Positions 8,870 to 16,290 are shown, numbered from the stretch's first letter. The stretch: 34,252 nt of DNA from Bacillota bacterium (GCA_023434855.1 JAEYSJ010000020.1:1-34252); one strand, 5' to 3'. Made by a program: numbers and translations. Notes: generated from the letters alone by a model not told the origin.

Positions 8870-8915
8870 TAATGCGACAAGGAACGGGCTCACCCGTCAT
8901 GTCGCATTACTTTTG
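8870..8915 (+). terminator. Terminator after the 43-aa ORF
   Basis: TAATGCGACA (8870-8879) pairs with 8900-8909, and an inner CGGG/CCCG stem closes a CTCA loop. C and TTTT follow. Confidence 0.8.
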
Positions 8916-8954
8916 ATAATGGAAACATCACTTGAATGATAAGGAGATGCTAAC

Positions 8955-9689
8955 ATGACTGGCAGAGGATGGGCGTATTGTATTCTATTTTTTTTGTTAG
9001 GTTTTATAGCCACTATCAACTGGAATTGTGTTAGTGCTGCCGACAGGGAAAAGCAGGAGTATGCAAACATCCAAATCTTAAAAACACAGTATCTTATCGG
9101 AGAAGATAAGGTCAATATTCCTGAGATTACCGGAATGCAGGATAATAAGCTTCAGTCGCTGATAAATCTTAACTTGAAAGAAAAAATATTGTCGTTCAAA
9201 ATTCCGGAGTCTAATAGTTCTTTATATGGCGACTTTGACATCGTGTATTATAACCGGTATTTGCTGGGGATTAATTTTAAGGGGTATAGTTATACAAAAG
9301 GCTCCGCACATCCTAATAAAATTGATATAGTAATCTATTCAGATTTAGGCACTGGCAGAATATATAACATTGATGATTTATTTAAAGCCGGAGTTGATTT
9401 TGAAAGCAGGATCAAAGAATTATGCAGGGAAAATGACGATGCCTATCGGCTGTCAATTGATGGTTATTACAATAATTGGACTTACCGGATGTTTGCATAT
9501 TCGTGGAGCGGAAAGGACAAATCTTTTGTCCTGTTTGCGGATTCTATGAGGGTCTATTCTATTCCCTCATTTGCAGTGGGAGCGATAAGCGGCTACCAAA
9601 TACCCTATTCTGACATTATGGACATAATAGACCAGGACAGCCCGCTATGGAAGGCGCTGCAAAATAAAGGGCCGGTAGTAATCAAGTAA
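8955..9689 (+). CDS. Secreted DUF3298 (RsiV-like) domain protein
   Basis: 244 residues, with ribosome site AAGGAGATG. An N-terminal signal sequence is clear (hydrophobic LFFLLGFIATI, then a VSAA cleavage-like site near residue 29). The body has the pattern of DUF4163/DUF3298 proteins: YTKGSAHPNK, then DLGTGRIYNIDDLFKAG, and near the end SMRVYSIPSFAVGAISGYQIPYSDI, corresponding to the family's closing segment. Such domains occur in anti-sigma factor RsiV (lysozyme sensing) and in free-standing exported proteins. No cytoplasmic anti-sigma part and no sigma factor gene are present here, so it is a free exported protein of unknown role. Confidence 0.72.
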   Translation: MTGRGWAYCILFFLLGFIATINWNCVSAADREKQEYANIQILKTQYLIGEDKVNIPEITGMQDNKLQSLINLNLKEKILSFKIPESNSSLYGDFDIVYYNRYLLGINFKGYSYTKGSAHPNKIDIVIYSDLGTGRIYNIDDLFKAGVDFESRIKELCRENDDAYRLSIDGYYNNWTYRMFAYSWSGKDKSFVLFADSMRVYSIPSFAVGAISGYQIPYSDIMDIIDQDSPLWKALQNKGPVVIK

Positions 9690-9734
9690 GTTCACATTTT
9701 TCCTTCAATATCTTAAAATTGGGTGAAGATCATT

Positions 9735-10694
9735 ATGTACATCTATTTTGACATTGTTGAGCAGTTTGCCTGCAGTATGTGTGGAACTTGCTGCCGAAAT
9801 GACTGGCAGGTAACGGTGGATGAGGAGAGTTACCGGCGGAATGCCGAATTGTTTGAAAAGACCGGGAGAAATGAAGAGTTTCGTAAAGCATTTATACCTA
9901 TTAAAGAAAAAAGGAGTCCTGGGGAATATGCCTATATAGCAAAACAGGCTGGTTATGGCTGCTGGTTCCTGGACAAGGAGAATCTTTGCCGCCTTCATAA
10001 AGAGGCAGGCCATGACCATCTTGATAATGTTTGCAAATTATTTCCCCGTTATCCGATGAATACTGCGCGCGGTATCGAATTGACGCTAAGTTTCAGTTGC
10101 CCTGCGGTTATAAAGATAATAAGCAGGACGGAACCACTGCTGCTTGTTCGGTCTGAGCAGCAGCCTATTGATCTTACAACAGGCAACTATGTTGCTGAGA
10201 TTTTTCCTCAACAACAAACTACCTATAGTCTATTACGTTACTATTTTGAACTTGAGCATCATTTTATTGACATATTGCAGCACAGGAACATGTCAGTGGG
10301 GGAGCGGCTGAATTTCATCGAAAATACAATTAAGAGCATGAGTTGTATCAAGCCGGGGGAATCTTTCGGCAGGGAGTTAAATCACATATTTAACAGTAAT
10401 TATGAGTATTTGGACAGCAGTCCTGAACTGATACAACCAGACTATTGTACTCCGGAAATTCTGGCTGAACATTATTTTGTAAATATGATTTTTAAAAAAA
10501 CTTGCTATATATATGGTCCTATGCAAACCATTAGTCTTCTGCGCGGCATCTGGCAGAAAATCGATAAGGCGTGTAAAGATGCCGCCGGCTTGCATCAGGC
10601 GCTAGCAAACACCGCTGCAGTTATCATGAATATGGAATTTCAATATTGTCATAATCGCAAGGCCTTATTATCCGAGCATAATATAAAAAATTAA
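9735..10694 (+). CDS. FliB-like Cys-cluster protein (flagellin lysine N-methylase family)
   Basis: 319 residues from ATG 9735; a GTG at 9723 would add four residues. The N-terminus has the family's Cys cluster (FACSMCGTCCRNDW), followed by GCWFLDKENLCRLH and CKLFPRYP plus a later SFSCP. Together these are the CxxCxxCC-type motifs shared by FliB and YkgJ proteins, thought to bind metal or an Fe-S cluster. FliB methylates lysines of flagellin in enterobacteria. No flagellar gene is nearby, so the substrate cannot be assigned. The helical C-terminal half is typical of the FliB length class rather than of short YkgJ proteins. A strong terminator follows directly. Confidence 0.7.
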   Translation: MYIYFDIVEQFACSMCGTCCRNDWQVTVDEESYRRNAELFEKTGRNEEFRKAFIPIKEKRSPGEYAYIAKQAGYGCWFLDKENLCRLHKEAGHDHLDNVCKLFPRYPMNTARGIELTLSFSCPAVIKIISRTEPLLLVRSEQQPIDLTTGNYVAEIFPQQQTTYSLLRYYFELEHHFIDILQHRNMSVGERLNFIENTIKSMSCIKPGESFGRELNHIFNSNYEYLDSSPELIQPDYCTPEILAEHYFVNMIFKKTCYIYGPMQTISLLRGIWQKIDKACKDAAGLHQALANTAAVIMNMEFQYCHNRKALLSEHNIKN

Positions 10695-10727
10695 AACGAG
10701 GGAATCAGCAGATTCCCTCGTTTTTTC
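10693..10727 (+). terminator. Terminator after the fliB-like gene
   Basis: AAAACGAGGGAATC (10693-10706), loop AGCA, exact complement 10711-10724, then a T run. Confidence 0.92.
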
Positions 10728-10760
10728 TTGAATATAAGAAAGCATAGGTCTTAATAACCC

Positions 10761-10803
10761 TTCGTGTCCTCTATGTCCTCCGTGGTTAGCCGTATCCCAA
10801 GGC
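10761..10803. repeat. Dispersed repeat, half copy
   Basis: About 40 bases closely match the right arm and tail of the hairpin repeat at 22077-22190, including the identical run GTGGTTAGCCGTATCCC. Only the right half is present here; no matching left arm (CACAGAGGACACAGAG) was found nearby. Confidence 0.75.
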
Positions 10804-10832
10804 CGCGTTAGCGGTTTAAATGCAAATGTTTA

Positions 10833-11042
10833 TTATTCGCGATTATTGAAAAGATTTTTATTATGTTCTTTGGTTATTTCGCCGGTGGTTTCAAGCAGTC
10901 CGGCGGATTTCAATTCTTCAGTCACCTGAAATAGAGACTGTCGTTTGCTGTCAGGCAGATTGTTTATAAATCTGTTAATTTGTGAAGGCGATGCTTTAGT
11001 ATTAAATCCGACGGCTCCATATTTAATATGTTTATTAGGCAT
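10833..11042 (-). CDS. 69-residue hypothetical protein
   Basis: Minus-strand ORF starting at ATG 11042 behind GGGAGGAC, a good ribosome site. The protein (MPNKHIKYGAVGFNTK at the start) is charged, probably helical (SPSQINRFINNLPDSKRQSL), without Cys, signal peptide or membrane segment. I do not recognise the family. Its upstream region is occupied by the MITE-like element at 11069-11195, so that element may have brought or replaced its promoter. The gene 11206-11655 lies on the same strand just beyond the element, and the two may once have been adjacent. Confidence 0.6.
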   Translation of the reverse strand: MPNKHIKYGAVGFNTKASPSQINRFINNLPDSKRQSLFQVTEELKSAGLLETTGEITKEHNKNLFNNRE

Positions 11043-11068
11043 TTATTTGTCCTCCCAATAAAGTATGA

Positions 11069-11195
11069 CTAGGAGATTGTTGCAAAACCCTTGAATCATC
11101 CAAAATGTCCACAATATATAGGGTTTATCGTTAGATAAATGTAGATATATTGTGGACGGTCTAGCAGTAAAATGACTTTTGCAACAAACTCCTAG
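11069..11195. mobile_element. MITE-like element with nested inverted repeats
   Basis: 127 bases bounded by 19-base inverted ends (CTAGGAGATTGTTGCAAAA at 11069-11087 and its complement at 11177-11195, 18 of 19 matching). Inside are a second perfect 13-base inverted pair (11107-11119 with 11145-11157) and a third (TTTATC 11124-11129 with 11134-11139). It has no coding capacity. This is the form of a non-autonomous miniature transposable element. No clear target duplication is visible. Confidence 0.72.
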
Positions 11196-11205
11196 CAGTG
11201 TTAAA

Positions 11206-11655
11206 TTATATTCCCGGGTGATAGCTGAATGAGGTGTCAGAAAGTTTACGAGTACCTAGTTCGGCTTCCAGGTCAACAGGCAATTGCCCCCAGCGGGCAC
11301 CTTCCTCATTAAGCAGCATTTGCAAAAGCGGGAGCAGATCGTCCGGTTGTTTTAAATCTTCCTGGTACTGCAATAAAACCGACAGAAATTCATTGACGCC
11401 ATCCATACTAAAGGAGGGAACCTTCATTGAAACAATGCTCCAGTAGCCGTCATAATCCTCAACTAAAAATGATATGTCAGGATAAACACGGTGTACTGGA
11501 TCCGGCAATATTAATTTGCCATATTTCTCCTCGAATGCCGGTACACTGCGCAAATATATATCAATGGTTAGATTTTCACCGGCACGGTTAACTTTATAAT
11601 ATCCGTTTAAACCAACATGTTCGTGAAGTCCCGGATAATTTGCCATATTCTTCAT
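11206..11655 (-). CDS. 149-residue hypothetical protein
   Basis: Minus-strand ORF with ATG at 11655; a second in-frame ATG at 11643 (MANYPG) is better spaced from the GGGGG upstream and may be the true start. The protein is soluble and acidic, with aromatic-rich segments (GLNGYYKVNRAG, DISFLVEDYDGYW) and a leucine-rich helical part (FLSVLLQYQEDL, DLLPLLQMLLNEE). No Cys, signal peptide or known motif was seen. It is divergent from the ycaO gene, 150 bases apart, so they may share a regulatory region. The function is unknown. Confidence 0.65.
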   Translation of the reverse strand: MKNMANYPGLHEHVGLNGYYKVNRAGENLTIDIYLRSVPAFEEKYGKLILPDPVHRVYPDISFLVEDYDGYWSIVSMKVPSFSMDGVNEFLSVLLQYQEDLKQPDDLLPLLQMLLNEEGARWGQLPVDLEAELGTRKLSDTSFSYHPGI

Positions 11656-11805
11656 TACCCCCTATGAAAGTATCAAAGTTATTATTTGCGGAATCTTGGG
11701 TTCTCATCCTTTATTCAGACAAGAATAACGTCACGTTAACGAATTGACCTGAATATACTGTTAATGACGGTTTACATTGTTGAATAATTGTGCGAGGTGC
11801 CTACC

Positions 11806-13632
11806 ATGAACATAAAAGATGTGAAGTATAAAGATGAATTACCTGTTAAAACAATTGATAAGATAAGAGGTATATTAAGGGGGCTAGGCTTATTAGCAAT
11901 TGAAACTTCCTGGAAAAATACGGTTGAGGGATTTTATTCCGTTAGTTTGTTAATTCAAAATACTAATCTGACAACTAACGGCAAGGGGACTTCTTATGAG
12001 TATGCATTGGCCAGTGCCTACGGGGAAATGATGGAGCGGCTGCAAAATCAGGCTGTTTTTAGACTGGGCTTTGATTTAAAGGATGAAGCAATAAAATATT
12101 TGAATTTTTATTATGCTCCGGATGAAATTCATATGTCAATTGAAGAAATTCTGAATAGTAAAGAAGATTGGTTAAAGAGTAAAATGTCGTGCGTAACTTC
12201 TATGGCAGATAAACAGGAGTTATTGAAAATATGGCAGTTAGTATCCTATGAAGATATTCCTGCTGATTTTATTGCGCTGCCTTATATAAATTTGCGTAAT
12301 AATTCTAGATCACACATTCCAGTTAAGATGATCTCCAAAATGTATATGTCTAATGGAATGTGCGCCGGTAACACGGTTGAAGAAGCGTTAGTACAAGGTA
12401 TTTCAGAAATTTTAGAAAGACATGTAAATAAGCGGGTCATCAGGGACAAAGTTATACCCCCGATCATTCCTCGTGATTATACGGCAAATTTCCCCAAGAT
12501 AGACGCAATGTTAACAGGACTTGAATCAAGCGGCAATTTTACTGTGATCATTAAAGATTGTTCGCTTGAACAAGGTTTTCCGGTAGTTGGTGTCATTTGC
12601 GTCAATAAAAATGATCAAAGCTATTTTGTGAAGTTTGGTGCCCACCCGGTATTCGAAATCGCGGTAGAAAGAACGCTTACAGAGCTTTTACAGGGACAGG
12701 ATATCCATAGGATGATGGGTGTTAGAGAGTTTTCGTATAATAATGATATGTATGACAATCAGGAAAATGTGATGGGTATACTTGTAAATGGGTCAGGAAT
12801 ATACCCAACTTCATTTTTCAGGGGGGAATATAACTACCGTTTTCACGGTTTTTTTAATAAGCCAAACGCAAATAATAAGGAGCTCCTGGCATATCTTATC
12901 AATTTATTAACAGCGAAAAATTTCGATATTTTCGTAAGGGATGTTTCTTATCTTGGTTTTCCCAGCTATCATATTATCGTTCCCGGATTAAGCGAAATTG
13001 AAGAAATTGACGATATAAAATCCATAAAGAATTATGCTGAATACAATAAGATCAAAAAGCTAATTCGGAATATGGCCGGACCCGTTGATAGTAAAGCGGA
13101 AGAAACAAAAAGGTTCTTGGAAAGCATTCAATTTAATAAATTATCGGTTCCTGATTTATTGCAATTGCCTGTTAATGATTCAGCCTTGCCATGGTACTAC
13201 GGAGACATCAGACTATTACTTATGATGTTATATTATGAAAAACAAGATATGGAAAGTGCCTACAGGGAATTTAGTAAATTCTTAAAGGAGAATATCATTA
13301 ATAACAAAAGCGTTCAGGTATATTATAAATGCGTCAGGGATTATCTTGGTACACAGGTTGATAATTTAAATGAAGAAGAGGCAATTAATTTATTACAGAC
13401 CTTTTATCCTCATGAAATTGTCCAGGGAGTTATCCGTGAATTCGGAATATCCGGGAGGCATATTGTAGATTTTATGCCGCTAAAGTGCTGGCATTGCGAA
13501 AAATGTCAGTTGAATGAAAGTTGTTTATATCTCTCTAACGAGAAAGTGTATAAGAAACTGAAAAAACAATATGCGATGAATTTGCCGGATCTAACCAATT
13601 TAGAGGGTTTACTAAACTCTTTAAGCAGGTAA
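11806..13632 (+). CDS. ycaO: YcaO-domain protein of the E. coli YcaO type
   Basis: 608 residues. I chose ATG 11806 behind GAGGTG; an in-frame TTG at 11788 is less likely. The YcaO ATP-binding core is clear: NGKGTSYEYALASAYGEMME near residue 58, SNGMCAGNT then GISEILERHV near 182-205, and FGAHPVFEIAVERTLTELLQ near 278. These match E. coli YcaO block by block, and the C-terminal helical (TPR-like) half is also kept, unlike cyclodehydratases of azole peptide clusters, which end in a Pro-rich tail. E. coli YcaO assists RimO-dependent methylthiolation of ribosomal protein S12. Unusual here is an added C-terminal motif CWHCEKCQLNESC (C-x2-C-x2-C-x5-C, about residues 561-573), not present in the E. 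coli protein, suggesting a metal or Fe-S site. It is convergent with a Cys-rich repeat protein. Confidence 0.88.
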   Translation: MNIKDVKYKDELPVKTIDKIRGILRGLGLLAIETSWKNTVEGFYSVSLLIQNTNLTTNGKGTSYEYALASAYGEMMERLQNQAVFRLGFDLKDEAIKYLNFYYAPDEIHMSIEEILNSKEDWLKSKMSCVTSMADKQELLKIWQLVSYEDIPADFIALPYINLRNNSRSHIPVKMISKMYMSNGMCAGNTVEEALVQGISEILERHVNKRVIRDKVIPPIIPRDYTANFPKIDAMLTGLESSGNFTVIIKDCSLEQGFPVVGVICVNKNDQSYFVKFGAHPVFEIAVERTLTELLQGQDIHRMMGVREFSYNNDMYDNQENVMGILVNGSGIYPTSFFRGEYNYRFHGFFNKPNANNKELLAYLINLLTAKNFDIFVRDVSYLGFPSYHIIVPGLSEIEEIDDIKSIKNYAEYNKIKKLIRNMAGPVDSKAEETKRFLESIQFNKLSVPDLLQLPVNDSALPWYYGDIRLLLMMLYYEKQDMESAYREFSKFLKENIINNKSVQVYYKCVRDYLGTQVDNLNEEEAINLLQTFYPHEIVQGVIREFGISGRHIVDFMPLKCWHCEKCQLNESCLYLSNEKVYKKLKKQYAMNLPDLTNLEGLLNSLSR

Positions 13633-13670
13633 CTATTAATTCCGCTTGCCGGAGAAGTCATTAACTTTGT

Positions 13671-13713
13671 AAAAAATAACAGCTGACTTTTAAGCAGTCA
13701 GCTGTTATTTTTT
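13671..13713. terminator. Bidirectional terminator between ycaO and the Cys-repeat gene
   Basis: A perfect 18-bp stem (13671-13688 with 13696-13713) has six A at its 5' edge and six T at its 3' edge. It can stop transcription from both convergent genes. Confidence 0.9.
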
Positions 13714-13754
13714 ACTATAACATTATAATAATAAACCCTAGTGTTAAAAGGCAG

Positions 13755-14180
13755 TTAATCCATCGAATAGCCTTTCATAAAATGGCAGCTTTTCATGGAG
13801 TGACAGCTATCCATCGGCTGGCAGCTTTTCATCGAATGGCAGCTCTTCATGGAGTGGCAGCTATCCATCGAGAGACAGCTATCCATCGATTGGCAGCTAC
13901 CCATGGAGTGACAGCTCTTCATCGAGTGGCAGCTATCCATGGAGTGACAGCTTTTCATGCAATGGCAGCTATCCATGGAGTGACAGCTTTTCATCGAGTG
14001 GCAGCTATCCATAGAGCAACAGGTCATACATTTCCAGCACTTCATGCATTTATGGCATGTTTCGCGATGACAACAATGCATGCATTTGCATGATACGCAT
14101 CTAATCGGCGAATAACAAAGCGGCATTTCCATGGGGTCACTATAAAATAAATCATCTGAAAAATCACATTTACAATCCAT
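13755..14180 (-). CDS. Cys/His/Met-rich hexapeptide-repeat protein
   Basis: 141 residues, ATG at 14180 behind GGAGGTG. Twenty-eight Cys are present. The first 55 residues (MDCKCDFSDDLFYSDPMEMP, then CVSCKCMHCCHRETC, CMKCWKCMTCC) are irregularly Cys-rich. The rest is 13 tandem copies of S-C-H-S-M-[K/D] with variants (SCHCMK, SCQSMD, SCLSMD, SCQPMD, SCHFMK). There is no signal peptide. Possible roles are a metallothionein-like soft-metal (Cu/Zn/Cd) protein, a disulfide-crosslinked spore coat or exosporium component, or a substrate of the neighbouring YcaO. None can be proven from sequence. Upstream, a sigma-K-like CATA-NNN-T element (complement of 14217-14225) weakly favours the spore idea. The long plus-strand frame across it is only the mirror of the repeat. 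Confidence 0.82.
   Translation of the reverse strand: MDCKCDFSDDLFYSDPMEMPLCYSPIRCVSCKCMHCCHRETCHKCMKCWKCMTCCSMDSCHSMKSCHSMDSCHCMKSCHSMDSCHSMKSCHSMGSCQSMDSCLSMDSCHSMKSCHSMKSCQPMDSCHSMKSCHFMKGYSMD
13780..14013. repeat. 18-bp tandem repeat, about 13 units
   Basis: Units of the type CAGCTTTTCATGGAGTGA or CAGCTATCCATCGAGTGG are repeated head to tail without spacers. They encode the hexapeptide repeats of the minus-strand Cys-rich protein. Variation is mostly at a few positions, consistent with recent expansion and contraction under coding constraint. Confidence 0.92.
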
Positions 14181-14320
14181 AACAGCACCTCCAACAAATT
14201 TTTAGAACACTTTATACATAATATGTTAACTAGTTGGAAGGTGTTACATAATTTTATCACTTATAATAAAAAAATGCCTATTATTCAGTTTACCGGCAGT
14301 TAGAACATAAAAACAGGGAA

Positions 14321-14357
14321 AAGTAAGGGCTGCCCGTAATTTGGGCAGCCCTTACTT
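14321..14357 (-). terminator. Terminator of the 3D-domain gene
   Basis: A perfect 15-bp stem (14321-14335 with 14343-14357) begins within the stop codon of the minus-strand gene, followed on that strand by TTTT. Confidence 0.78.
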
Positions 14358-15112
14358 TAAGTCCTAGGCAATATGTATACAGTTACTTCCCGTTTTCCCC
14401 AGTTAAATGCTTCATCTACCGAATCCATAGCCAAATCAATATGATTTCCAATAATTGCTCCGCCGATGTCATCCGCGACTGCTTCACCATAGCCTGGTAC
14501 GTATAGTCTTGTTCCCAGCGGAATAACATCAGGATCTACTGCAACCATGCCGCGTTGCAGAACATGACCACGGTACGTGATTCCGGTACAGCCTTCATCT
14601 TCCGCAGTGTAAGCTGTGACAAGGCAGGGCAGTGTATAGAGATAACGCGGGGTTCCGCTGCTATTTCGCGGCGGCAATGGCATCTTCGGGGTATAAGACG
14701 GACTTTTTTGGGGTCGAACGCCTTTAAATTCTCTTAAAGCTTTCATTGTTCTGGTACCAACAATGCCGTCAGCCGGTAAACCGCAATCTTGTTGGAAAGC
14801 TTTGACAGCCTGGAGTGTATGATTGCCAAATACTCCATCAGCCTTACCACCTAAATATTCTGCTTTGATGAGAATTTGCTGGACAACAACTACTTGGTTA
14901 TCGCGCATACCATATTTAACTACTGAATTGTTATTGGCGTTGTTTGTATTATTAGGTTTGGGTTTATTGTAAGCTGTGTCGTCTGAGTGGTGACCTCCAT
15001 TAAAAATATCATGAATAATGTTAAATAAGAAAAAACCGGCGTGAGCTGGAACAGGCTGGAGGGCAATGGAAAAGGCAATAAATACTGCAATGGCATATTT
15101 TGCTTGGGACAT
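14357..15112 (-). CDS. Secreted peptidoglycan-binding and 3D-domain protein
   Basis: About 251 residues. I chose ATG 15112; a TTG at 15118 adds two residues and is about equally well placed relative to AAGGGG. A signal peptide ends near PVPAHA. Then follow a low-complexity Asn-rich linker, a peptidoglycan-binding domain type 1 (about residues 65-120: VQQILIKAEYLGGKADGVFG and later AVKAFQQDCGLPADGIVG) and a C-terminal 3D domain (TAYTAEDEGCTGITYRG, then ADDIGGAIIGNHIDLAMDS), where the conserved Asp residues mark the lytic-transglycosylase-like fold. Such proteins remodel cell-wall or spore-cortex peptidoglycan (YocH/YuiC, SleB-associated types). It is transcribed in the same direction as the Cys-repeat gene but behind its own upstream region. 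Confidence 0.87.
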   Translation of the reverse strand: MSQAKYAIAVFIAFSIALQPVPAHAGFFLFNIIHDIFNGGHHSDDTAYNKPKPNNTNNANNNSVVKYGMRDNQVVVVQQILIKAEYLGGKADGVFGNHTLQAVKAFQQDCGLPADGIVGTRTMKALREFKGVRPQKSPSYTPKMPLPPRNSSGTPRYLYTLPCLVTAYTAEDEGCTGITYRGHVLQRGMVAVDPDVIPLGTRLYVPGYGEAVADDIGGAIIGNHIDLAMDSVDEAFNWGKREVTVYILPRT

Positions 15113-15303
15113 TGCCAAAGATCCCCTTTCGATAAAAATATTTACATATTTTTATCGTGGGAAATTAGCTTTAAATTAATAAGACTAATGACCTATTTTT
15201 AAATATGATTATTTTTTAGGCTGGTAAACTTAATAACGAATAACTAATACCTTCAATCTATGTTGGTAATAATAATTGAGAAACTGAAAATGGAGGGATA
15301 CTA

Positions 15304-15627
15304 ATGAGAAACTCGAAAATAGACAGGAAATATCAGGCTAATGGTCTTTCAGTCAGCCCTTATGTGCTTTCAAAAGGAGAAACTGCCCATGTATTCTATA
15401 ATGGATTACTGGCGAACAGTGGCGCTAATAAGATCTATGCACGTATCGGCTTCGGTCGTGAGTGGCAAAATGCTATAGAGTATAAAATGGAAAGAACAGC
15501 AGATGGGTTTATCGTTGATGTACCAATCTCGGTGGGAGATACTTTGAATTTGTGTTTTAAAGACAGTGCTGACAACTGGGATAATAACTCAGGACAGAAT
15601 TACTCGTATAATGTACAGATTGAATAA
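15304..15627 (+). CDS. Stand-alone starch-binding-type domain (CBM25/26-like)
   Basis: 107 residues, behind TGGAGGGAT. Almost the whole protein is one carbohydrate-binding module: VFYNGLLANSGANKIYARIG, then W followed by Y and M residues, GFIVDVPISVGDTLNLCFKD and NWDNNSGQNYSYNV, the end signature of CBM25/26 modules. There is no signal peptide and no attached catalytic domain, so it is probably cytoplasmic. A role in glycogen or starch granule binding is possible, but there are no glycogen genes nearby. Small free-standing CBM25-like proteins occur in several anaerobic Firmicutes. Confidence 0.75.
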   Translation: MRNSKIDRKYQANGLSVSPYVLSKGETAHVFYNGLLANSGANKIYARIGFGREWQNAIEYKMERTADGFIVDVPISVGDTLNLCFKDSADNWDNNSGQNYSYNVQIE

Positions 15628-15696
15628 TAAAACCGGAGTCCTGTCCCAAAACAAAAGTTCAAAATCATAAGCCATATGATAAATACTTTGATATAA

Positions 15697-15728
15697 AAAA
15701 ACGCAAGCTTGCAAAAGCTTGCGTTTTA
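15697..15728 (+). terminator. Terminator after the CBM gene
   Basis: ACGCAAGCTT (15701-15710) pairs with 15715-15724 around a GCAA loop, flanked by A and T runs. Confidence 0.82.
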
Positions 15729-15836
15729 ATCTTGTAATACAAAAAAGTATAAAATAATCAAGAACTATTATCGTAGTGCGGTAATATATTAAATGGGAGG
15801 TTCAAATATAAACGCAATTTCAAAGATAAGGTGATG

Positions 15837-16184
15837 ATGAAAGTGAATCTTGAGGATAAGGTAAAAAAAATTGCCGAAGAAATAATAGGAACTAAAGAAT
15901 TTGCCGCATTTCAGCAGGCAAATAAAATTCTTGAAAGAAATTCCCGGCTTAAGAGTCAGGTAGAAGAATTTTTTCGCAGCAACGCCGAACTGCAGGAGTG
16001 CAAACAACTCGGCAAAAAATCAAGCATAAAACCGGAAGAAATAAAAGATAAATACGCAAGACTGATGCAAACCCAGGAAATCGCTAACTATTTTAAACAA
16101 AGCCAGAAGTTTCATGAGTTGATGATGGAGGTTCATGGGTTGATTGATGAAACGATAAATCGTTACTTAGAAAATACAAAATGA
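15837..16184 (+). CDS. YlbF/YmcA-family protein
   Basis: About 115 residues. Three possible starts lie in a row (GTG 15831, ATG 15834, ATG 15837); the last has the best spacing from AAGGTG. The protein is all-helical and shows the family pattern FAAFQQANKILERNSRLKSQ, then FRSNAELQE, and FHELMMEVHGLIDETINRYL at the end. In Bacillus, YlbF, YmcA and YaaT form a complex that affects RNase Y-dependent RNA processing and sporulation/competence phosphorelay output. Only one member is here. It is single-gene with its own terminator. Confidence 0.85.
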   Translation: MKVNLEDKVKKIAEEIIGTKEFAAFQQANKILERNSRLKSQVEEFFRSNAELQECKQLGKKSSIKPEEIKDKYARLMQTQEIANYFKQSQKFHELMMEVHGLIDETINRYLENTK

Positions 16185-16199
16185 AATGTTATATTTGGT

Positions 16200-16236
16200 G
16201 CTCTACAGAAGTACTAGTCTGTAGAGCTCTTTTTTA
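16200..16236 (+). terminator. Terminator after the ylbF-like gene
   Basis: GCTCTACAG (16200-16208) pairs with 16219-16227, followed by TCTTTTTT. Confidence 0.88.
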
Positions 16237-16263
16237 TGAGATAATTAACAAAAAACATTGTCA

Positions 16264-16290
16264 AATAAAAAAACAGCCTCTTAAAGGCTG
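16264..16290 (-). terminator. Terminator of the first tRNA-Leu
   Basis: On the minus strand a CAGCCT/AGGCTG stem is followed by a run of seven T residues, 14 bases past the tRNA 3' end. Confidence 0.75.

Noticed and set aside
13780..14013. CRISPR-like regular repeats
   Set aside because: The 18-bp units are directly adjacent with no spacers and lie in a coding frame.
13782..14093. Plus-strand ORF of 103 residues with AxHxVAA-type repeats
   Set aside because: It is the mirror of the minus-strand hexapeptide repeat. The minus frame has the ribosome site, the longer ORF and the sensible composition.
11806..14180. Standard azole-modified peptide (TOMM) cluster
   Set aside because: The YcaO resembles the E. 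coli stand-alone type, lacks the Pro-rich tail, and no partner E1-like protein, dehydrogenase, protease or exporter is present. Kept only as an open question.
14042..14260. 72-residue minus-strand ORF overlapping the start of the Cys-rich gene
   Set aside because: It is out of frame with the Cys-rich gene, lacks a ribosome site, and covers that gene's promoter region.
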